Of a stretch of 64,000 nucleotides of DNA, positions 58,034 through 64,000 are shown in pieces. Position numbers and translations under genes: made by a program. Location: NCBI RefSeq assembly GCF_030384665.1, contig NC_083676.1, positions 1,612,001-1,676,000 on the forward strand. The letters run 5' to 3'. The notes under the pieces are model-generated. The model worked only from the letters and a program-made list of their open reading frames with translations. It had not been told where the DNA came from and searched no databases. Within the stretch, counting starts at the first letter, position 1. Every line of letters begins with the position of its first letter. The stretch is from Lodderomyces elongisporus. Lineage: Eukaryota > Ascomycota > Pichiomycetes > Serinales > Debaryomycetaceae.

Positions 58034-61000
58034 TACATTGAGGGGAACAATAGCATACAATTCTCCACAAAACTAGGAACAAGTCAAGCAAAGCAAAGCA
58101 AAGCAAAACGAAACAAGAAAACAAAATGTAAAGAAAACAATTGATGTTTTATATGATCATAACTCTTTTTTTGATAAAAACTCAAAAAAACTAGAAACAA
58201 AAAACAAAAATAAAGCAGAAAGAAAGATAAAAAGCGGGGGAAATTTATAAAAAAAAAAAAAGAAAAAGTCAACTCCTGTTCTAGATGATTCGAGAATACA
58301 ATTGGAAGATCATTAGTATGGGAAACAAATAAATGCATGTTCTTCTCTTGGTCTTTTTTTTTTATTCATTCTTATTTATAATTTTATTTATAATTTTATT
58401 TATAATTTTATTCATAAATTTATTAAAAAATTTCTTTTTTTTTTTTTTTTTGTAATTTCAACGGATCGGTATTAGAAGGATGCACAAGGGGCTAATTGTG
58501 GGTGAGAAAAAAGAAAAACGCCTGGACCGAGAAAAAGTGTGTGACAGACAGGAAGACTGAGAGAGACTGAGAGAGACTGAGACAAAGAGATGCACAATGA
58601 TTTGTAATCCTCGTGACCCCAAATTTCTACAGTACAGTCTACCGAAACCCGAACGATTTTTACTTAAAAAGGTTAGCGGGTTCTAAGTTTTCCGCTAAGG
58701 GCTTTAGAAAGAAAAAAAAACAGTTTAGTTATGTGAATCAGAAAAAGAAAAAAGAATTAAAAAAAAATGACCTCCTGGTTTAATTGAACTGAGAAGTACA
58801 TGGTTGGTTCCTGGCATATCATTTGATAAGTGATTGGAATATATGGTGATGTCCATGTGGTCCTGTCGAAGAATGCCTTATAAATGTTGATTGTGCGGGT
58901 TTAAATTGCGATCATTTTATCTTAAATTAACAAATAGGGAGGGGGTGAAGAAATGGTGTATGTTTCGGATATAAACCTTTTGTGTAGCTGCAAAATTAAA
59001 ATGAAAAACAAAATTCGATATAAAACTATTTAATAAAAGAAAAAGGGGTAGAAACATGACGGTGGAAAGGTTTCAAGGCCAAACCGATTCAAGAAAGAGA
59101 GAGTGTGTGTGTGTCTGTGTGTGTGTGTGTGAAAGAGTGTGTAGTTGTGTAGGTGTGTGTGAGAGTATAAGTGTCTATATGTGTCAAAGAGGGAATTAAA
59201 TACACTCTTTTGCAAAGGTTGGTTGTGGGGAGGATCAAAGGAAGGGAGAAGCTGTGCATACCTTTGTAGCCTGTACCTTTCAATCTTTAACTGATCTCAA
59301 ACATTTACTTTTCTTTAATAATTGCAAGTTAGAATAAAAACGGCACTGCGTGTCAAGAAATGTTTTGCCGGTATTAGCCGGCAAAAACAAAAGAACCTTG
59401 TAACAAAAACTCACAAAACTTATTTCAACATCTTGATACTCTCACTTTTTTACCAACTTAGTCTACAACTCATGTGTGCAACCAAATCTCGCTTGGTTGT
59501 TTATAGTGTTTCTTTTTTTTATTTTACTATTCTACATTTTGAATTTACTTCTTCATTTTACTTCTTTGTTTCATTGTTTGATTTCATACTCTTTTTTTTT
59601 CGTGTTTTTGGAAAAAAAAAGGGAGACGGTATCAAGTGCTTTGGATAATGGGACTGATCTCGAAGCACCAGCTGATATATGTGATTAACATATTCAATAT
59701 ATTGATTAAATACATCACCATTGCTAAATAGAGATTGTATTGACGCTTTTATGCAGTTTGCAATCATATTCTTTTATCGGAGCTGACTGATTTTTGCATC
59801 CAAATTAGTAAAAGAAAATGTTGAAAACTATCCATCATATAAAATTAAGAGAAATTGAAAATAATAAAAATTAAAAATTAAAAATTAAAAAAAAATAAGA
59901 GTATTTTGGCCATCCAACAAAAGCTAGCATCGAAATACTTACGCCCCGATCTCATCTTGCTTTGTATAGTTTCCAAGATACCAGTCAATTTTGTTTTACA
60001 TCGAGTGGTCGATGATAGTATAACATTTACTTAATTGCGTCTTCTTTTCCTTTCCGTTTTTTTTTACATTGTCTTTTGTCTTCTGGTAATTGTTATTCAA
60101 CTGTGATATTTTGAGGAAGAGAAGGTTGCAAAAACACGCAGAAAACAAGATGCCGCAACATTTACCACAAAAAAATTTCCATCCACTACAAACCATTCAT
60201 CTCTCCTCAACTGAGAGTATTCCACCATTGTTAACCCAACTATCCTCTATTCTACGCTAATCACAAACTCGCCTCATCTATACATGTACACACATATATA
60301 TATAGATATGTATAGATAAGTAAATGTGTATTAAAAGAGAAAAAAAATTCATCTACTTATTTAATGAAACACTGAAAAAGTAGCTGAAAAAGAAGTTTCT
60401 CTTGCTCTGTTCAGGCTTGTTAATGTTGGAGAAAATGACACTAGCTTGTGTTGCAACAAGGAACCTTTTTTTCTAAGAATATAACAAACTAGGCTCTCCA
60501 ATTGATTATCACAATTGTTAAAAAACAAACAAATTCTCATACCACTCTTAAATTTATACACCGAAAGAAAGATATCTTAGGATGGGAAGCGGGTGATGAG
60601 TCTAGATATGGCAAGTCAAATTTGAAAAAAAATCAACTGCGGCTCTATAATAATCATTATAAAACATACACTTTCCACTTTAAAGTGTCTTAAACTCCAG
60701 TATTCAACATGTAACAAAAGCCAATACTTAGACAAATAAATCAATAAATAAAGAAATTAAGAAATAACAAAACCATGAAAATAATCAAGTACAACACCAT
60801 GCAATAAAAAAAAAGGGCAAATAAAAAAATAAAAAAAAGATGGTAACGAAATAGTAAACGAAAATTGTTTCCTATAAAAAAAAACATTATACAAAAAGAC
60901 AAAGGCTTGTATGAACCAGTAAGCAGCCTATTTGCTTCCTCAACAATACATAGCCACATCTTACTTATATTTGTAACTTCTACCTTTCATTTTCTTTCAA

Positions 61001-61064
61001 ACTTATATCACGTCCTCCTAATGACCATTAACATAATAAATCCATTCAACAGAGAATAAACTGT
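58034..61064. other. 3.0 kb gene-free region upstream of paralog B
   Basis: This extends from the paralog B start to the RPP2B stop. It contains an AGCAA repeat (58085-58106), a 12-bp ATTTATAATTTT array (58372-58415), a GAGAGACT repeat (58558-58580), a GTGTGT tract (59101-59161) and many A/T runs. I find no coding frame with believable composition and no tRNA. It probably combines a long promoter for paralog B with the RPP2B 3' flank. Confidence 0.5.
58372..58415. repeat. ATTTATAATTTT 12-bp tandem repeat
   Basis: Three exact copies of ATTTATAATTTT and a fourth diverged copy, followed by a long T-run. Confidence 0.85.
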
Positions 61065-61400
61065 TTAATCGAATAAACCGAATCCCATGTCGTCGTCGGA
61101 TTCTTCCTTCTCTTCTTCCTTGGCCTCTTCAGCAGCTTCTTCAGCAGCACCACCAGCAGCAGCTGAGGCACTAGCACCTGAACCAACTGAAGCACCACCA
61201 GTTGGGACTGAAGCCAACTTGGTGTTACCTTCGGCAACCAATTCGTTGATGTCCTTACCTTCCAACTCTTTCAACAAAGCGGTCAATCTTGACTCTTCAA
61301 CTTCAACACCGACGGATTCCAAGATGGAAGTGATGTCCTTGGCAGATGGTGAGGCATTACCACCTTGGACCAATAACAAGTAAGCAGCTAAGTATTTCAT
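61065..61400 (-). CDS. RPP2B: 60S acidic ribosomal protein P2 (P2-B type)
   Basis: This is a 111-residue stalk protein. The start is the ATG at 61400 giving [16 protein letters not shown], identical in form to fungal P2 proteins; the frame upstream continues only to a TTG and is ignored. The N-terminal ~60 residues form the P1/P2 dimerisation domain. An Ala/Gly hinge follows ([15 protein letters not shown]), and the acidic tail ends with the invariant [12 protein letters not shown], which contacts elongation factors. VQGGNAxPSA points to P2-B rather than P2-A. Codon use is highly biased. The gene is divergent from RPS15 across a 694-bp shared promoter. Confidence 0.96.
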   Translation of the reverse strand: MKYLAAYLLLVQGGNASPSAKDITSILESVGVEVEESRLTALLKELEGKDINELVAEGNTKLASVPTGGASVGSGASASAAAGGAAEEAAEEAKEEEKEESDDDMGFGLFD

Positions 61401-61534
61401 TGTTGTTTTAGTTTTAGTAGAAGTAGTAGTTGTTGTTGTAGAATAATCACTTTTAAGCAAACAAACGGCAGACTATTCCTTGGTTGAATATACTAGAATA
61501 TAACAAGGTACGTAAGTACTTTCATCAAAAAAAT

Positions 61535-61546
61535 GGCACCGGTGCC
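61535..61546. promoter_or_regulatory. 12-bp perfect palindrome GGCACCGGTGCC
   Basis: A GC-rich perfect palindrome in an otherwise AT-rich promoter, 135-146 bp upstream of the RPP2B start codon. It may be the site of a dimeric factor; the factor is unknown. Confidence 0.5.
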
Positions 61547-61550
61547 GTTC

Positions 61551-61602
61551 GCTAAGGTGAATTTTTCGACTACACTCTCGCGGCTAAGGTGATGGACTCA
61601 CC
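61551..61602. promoter_or_regulatory. Two GCTAAGGTGA copies and an inverted repeat
   Basis: GCTAAGGTGA occurs at 61551-61560 and again at 61583-61592, exactly 32 bp apart (about three helical turns). The second copy forms GGTGA-TGGAC-TCACC with 61598-61602. The elements lie between RPP2B and the Tbf1-type site. Confidence 0.5.
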
Positions 61603-61652
61603 GCGTATTCTTTGTGTGCTGCAATATGGATAATATAGTCACGAGATTGTAG

Positions 61653-61667
61653 TTAGGGCTAGGGTTT
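61653..61667. promoter_or_regulatory. Tbf1-type site (TTAGGGCTAGGGTTT)
   Basis: Two AGGG cores in TTAGGGCTAGGGTTT match the Tbf1 recognition sequence (telomere-like TTAGGG). In Candida species Tbf1, together with Cbf1, is the established activator of ribosomal protein genes. The site is 253-267 bp from the RPP2B ATG and about 430 bp from the RPS15 ATG. A degenerate Cbf1-like GTCACGAG lies just before it, near 61639. Confidence 0.75.
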
Positions 61668-62094
61668 ACTGAGAAAAAGTATTACTGTGTACCGTACTTC
61701 AGCATAAGTTTTTTTTTTCGCTCTCCCTTTCTAGCTCTTCTTCTCTTTTTGTGCTTTATTAGAGTGGAAAGCTACCAATTAGTGGCTTCTACTACGTAGT
61801 ATACGTATTGTGGTTTTAAAGTTTTGCGGCCGATTAGTGAGAGAGAGACAGAGACAGAGACAGACAGAGAGAAAAAAAAAAGGTGAAAATTTAAAATAAT
61901 AAAAATCAGACTAGTGAGGCAGCGATGTAGTGTGGTAGTGTGTTTACCGAGTTTTTTTTTCTCTCTCTCTCTCTCTCTCTTTCTCTCCATTGAGTGCGCT
62001 TCAGAGAACTCTGATATACTGAAAAAGATTTTTGAAACCAAGAGACTGTTTGATTTTTCAGGAATATCATCAACAACAGCATATAGAGACAATC

Positions 62095-63064
62095 ATGGTT
62101 GACGCAAGTATGTGACATATTAAACGAAAGGAAGGCATATCTAGAATGTAATGGAGAGGGTCAAGGAATCATAGTTGATCAACTGTTATTGAATCTTTAC
62201 AAGTTGGAATAAAATGTTGAAAATGTTGAAAATTAGAGACACGAGGACCCAAGCTTTCAACTATATTGGAGTTATCTATTGAACCTGACCAAAATGAAAG
62301 TCAAAGTAGTACCAAACCAAACCAAACCAAACCAAACCAAAATAAACCAAAGTTCACAAAAATAAACCAAAATAAACCATACCAAACGAACAACTATGGC
62401 GATTTACCAAAAACATGTCCTCGAAGATATCGATTGGGAATGGCAAATCAAGCCAGAAGACCTACAATATTAATTTTTGCTGGCTTTCCTTCTAATAGGA
62501 TATAATATCAAAACTAGTTGACCATTTTTTATTCCTCAAGGAACTCTGCCTTTGACTTTTTGAAATGCCTTCCATTACTTTTGTATAAACCAAAAATATT
62601 GATAGATATTTTTCAAGTTCCAAATTACTAACTGAAATGATTCTTTAGCTGAAAAGAAAAAGAGAACATTCAAACAATTCTCCTTCAAGGGTGTTGATTT
62701 AAAAGACTTGGTTGAAATGCCAACTGAGGAATTCACCAAGTTGTGTGGAGCTAGAGTCAGAAGAAGATTCTCTAGAGGTTTGGACGCAAAGCCAATGGGT
62801 CTCATCAAGAAATTGAGAGCTGCCAGAGCTGCTACCGAGCCAAATGAAAGACCAGCTATTGTCAAGACCCATTTGAGAAACATGATTGTTGTCCCAGAAA
62901 TGATTGGATCAGTTGTTGGTGTTTACAACGGTAAGGTTTTCAACACTGTTGAAATCAAACCAGAAATGGTTGGCCACTACTTGGGTGAATTCTCAATCAC
63001 ATACACACCAGTTAGACACGGTAGAGCCGGTAACGCCTCTTCAAGATTCATGCCATTGAGATAA
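62095..63064 (+). CDS. RPS15: 40S ribosomal protein S15 (uS19), spliced
   Basis: Exon 1 is 62095-62107 (ATG GTT GAC GCA A) and exon 2 is 62649-63064, joined within codon 5 to give [22 protein letters not shown]. This yields 142 residues, the same length as S. cerevisiae Rps15. The intron has GTATGT (62108), TACTAAC (62626-62632) and a TAG acceptor (62646-62648). Conserved blocks are [34 protein letters not shown] and [19 protein letters not shown]. uS19 sits in the head of the small subunit near the decoding centre and is needed for export of pre-40S particles. Codon bias is high. The gene shares its promoter region with RPP2B. Confidence 0.96.
62108..62648 (+). other. RPS15 intron with ACCAA repeat
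   Basis: A 541-nt intron following a 13-nt coding first exon. It has canonical GTATGT, TACTAAC and TAG signals and an internal (ACCAA)6 array with further ATAAACCAA copies (62311-62390). Confidence 0.93.
62311..62390. repeat. ACCAA pentamer repeat in RPS15 intron
   Basis: Six exact ACCAA copies (62311-62340), then irregular AATAAACCAA copies to about 62390. Confidence 0.9.
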
Positions 63065-63643
63065 ATATGAAGGAAATTTAAATTCCAAACTTATTTATCC
63101 ACCCTACATTCCAAGCTTTATCTTCCATCCCTGGACTGGGAAGGTCCATTTTTGACTCTGTAATTTTATAGTTTTTTACGGGGTTTAATACAAAAATTTT
63201 GAGTAAAAATAATTGTTTGTAGGTTTTCTTGTAGAAATGTTGATGGTTTATTCAACTACGTCGTTTAAGATGATGTCTTTGCCGTTATTGAAACTTAACT
63301 TATATGGTGTTTAATTACAATTCTGTTGTATTCCGTCCTTTCACCATTTTTGTTTTTACTTCCTCTATTTCCATTTCTCTCTGTCTCTTTCTTTTTTTTC
63401 TTTTTTTTTTTATTTTTTTTTTTGCTTTTGGCTTTGGCTTTGGTTTTGGTTTGCTCATTTCTAGCTTTGTTGTTTCGTGGTAGTTGAATCAGGGAAGATT
63501 TGAGATTTTTTCCGCGTAAAGTGCACACTCAGAAGAGAGATTGTGTAGGCTATAAACAATTGTATCCATATATCAATATATATACATATATATATATATT
63601 GATAAATTTGCATATTTACATATTCGTACGCAATTGATCAAAG
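63065..63643. other. Intergenic region between RPS15 and DBP5
   Basis: The RPS15 3' flank and DBP5 promoter, with a long T-rich stretch (63387-63423), a GGCTTT repeat (63430-63451) and an AT-rich inverted repeat around 63570-63601. No gene. Confidence 0.65.
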
Positions 63644-64000
63644 ATGAGCAATACAAAGGATGTTGATGCTGATGCGTCAAACTTATTAGCAAGCCTTTCG
63701 GTGTCGAAGGAAAAGAAAGAAGATACTAGCAACATATTGGCCGGACTATCACTTAATGGAGACGAATCTAATAAGAAGGAGGGTAGTGGCGTGAAAGATA
63801 CAGAATCAGATAAGCAAAAAGGAAATGGAAAGGTCGAGAAAGTCGAGAAAGATGAAAACAAGGACAAGTCTCAGTCCGAGGCCAAGGATGATTCCAAGCG
63901 TGAGACTAATCTTATTGAGAACAGGTACGAAGTCGAGGTGAAATTGGATGATATTCAAGCCGACCCCAATTCCCCGCTTTACTCTGTTAAGTCGTTTGAA
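63644..64000 (+). CDS. DBP5: Dbp5 DEAD-box mRNA-export helicase, N-terminal part only
   Basis: 119 codons from the ATG at 63644 to the window edge; the rest is outside. The N-terminal ~85 residues are charged and low complexity (K/E/S/D). They are followed by [27 protein letters not shown], which is the conserved lead-in to the Q-motif of Dbp5 in yeasts. Dbp5 is activated by Gle1/IP6 at the cytoplasmic side of the nuclear pore and strips export factors from mRNA. No helicase motif is yet visible in this part, so the call rests on the lead-in sequence. Confidence 0.85.
   Translation, partial: MSNTKDVDADASNLLASLSVSKEKKEDTSNILAGLSLNGDESNKKEGSGVKDTESDKQKGNGKVEKVEKDENKDKSQSEAKDDSKRETNLIENRYEVEVKLDDIQADPNSPLYSVKSFE

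Larger units (their letters stand above)
61401..62094. other. Divergent promoter of RPP2B and RPS15
   Basis: The intergenic DNA between two divergently transcribed ribosomal protein genes. It holds a palindrome, two copies of a decamer, an inverted repeat and a Tbf1-type site (listed separately). Pyrimidine/purine tracts (GAGACA repeats 61840-61872, a CT repeat 61960-61985) lie on the RPS15 side. No gene. Confidence 0.8.

Noticed and set aside
58034..58060. 9-codon N-terminal extension of paralog B
   Set aside because: It begins with TTG; the first ATG is at 58033 and there is no reason to expect non-AUG initiation.
58590..58720. Possible small structured RNA around 58600-58710
   Set aside because: The stretch is less simple than its surroundings (GGTTAGCGGGTTC, CCGCTAAGGGC), but I cannot fold a tRNA cloverleaf or find box C/D or H/ACA motifs with confidence. 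A covariance-model search would be decisive.
61401..61460. 20-codon N-terminal extension of RPP2B
   Set aside because: It begins with TTG and is Thr/Lys simple sequence; all P2 proteins start [10 protein letters not shown], so the ATG at 61400 is the start.
1..64000. CRISPR arrays, prophage, bacterial-type operons or insertion sequences
   Set aside because: The window is a yeast chromosome segment. All tandem repeats seen are short microsatellites without spacer structure, and no transposase or reverse transcriptase sequence is present.

Overview
This window is nuclear DNA from a budding yeast, most likely of the CTG clade and close to the Lodderomyces elongisporus / Candida parapsilosis group. 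The gene content is yeast-like: FAS2, SEC7, TOP3, SEN1, ARV1, ERV41, ITT1, STM1, RPP2B, RPS15 and DBP5. Introns use GTATGT and TACTAAC. Intergenic DNA is AT-rich and full of homopolymers and microsatellites, and low-complexity N, Q, S and E/K tracts lie inside proteins. The genus is an inference; one CTG codon in SEC7 at a normally polar position fits CUG=Ser.

Layout. 1-4381 (-): a very long UPF0592/DUF1765-type protein that runs off the left edge. 4382-8092: simple-sequence DNA without a supported gene. 8093-11479 (-): a membrane-anchored coiled-coil protein with a huge E/K-rich repeat. 11863-11936 (+): tRNA-Lys(CTT). 13091-14404 (+): an F-box protein. 16027-21681 (+): FAS2. 22220-27958 (+): SEC7. 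28661-30027 (+): STM1, with a 6-codon first exon. 30889-32739 (+): a Pex28/Pex29-type peroxin. 33099-33902 (-): ARV1. 34221-35426 (-): an FG nucleoporin, probably NUP42. 35787-37646 (-): TOP3. 38601-40400 (+): an unrecognised coiled-coil protein. 40533-46694 (-): SEN1. 47161-49275 (-): a Zn2Cys6 regulator. 50000-51406 (-): ITT1. 51867-52928 (+): ERV41. 53041-54309 and 56924-58033 (both -): a pair of paralogous putative DNA-binding proteins. 61065-61400 (-): RPP2B. 62095-63064 (+): RPS15, spliced. 63644-right edge (+): the start of DBP5.

How the genes relate. These are mostly housekeeping genes with no operon logic. Three themes recur. The first is translation: STM1, RPP2B, RPS15, ITT1 and tRNA-Lys. 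The second is membrane traffic and lipid: FAS2, SEC7, ARV1, ERV41 and the peroxin. The third is nuclear RNA/DNA work: SEN1, TOP3, NUP42 and DBP5.

The most interesting non-routine items are (a) the tandem paralogs of an unrecognised family, each with a long gene-free upstream region, (b) the divergent RPP2B/RPS15 promoter, which carries a Tbf1-type double TTAGGG-like site plus a palindrome and a repeated decamer, and (c) the micro-exon gene structures of STM1 and RPS15.
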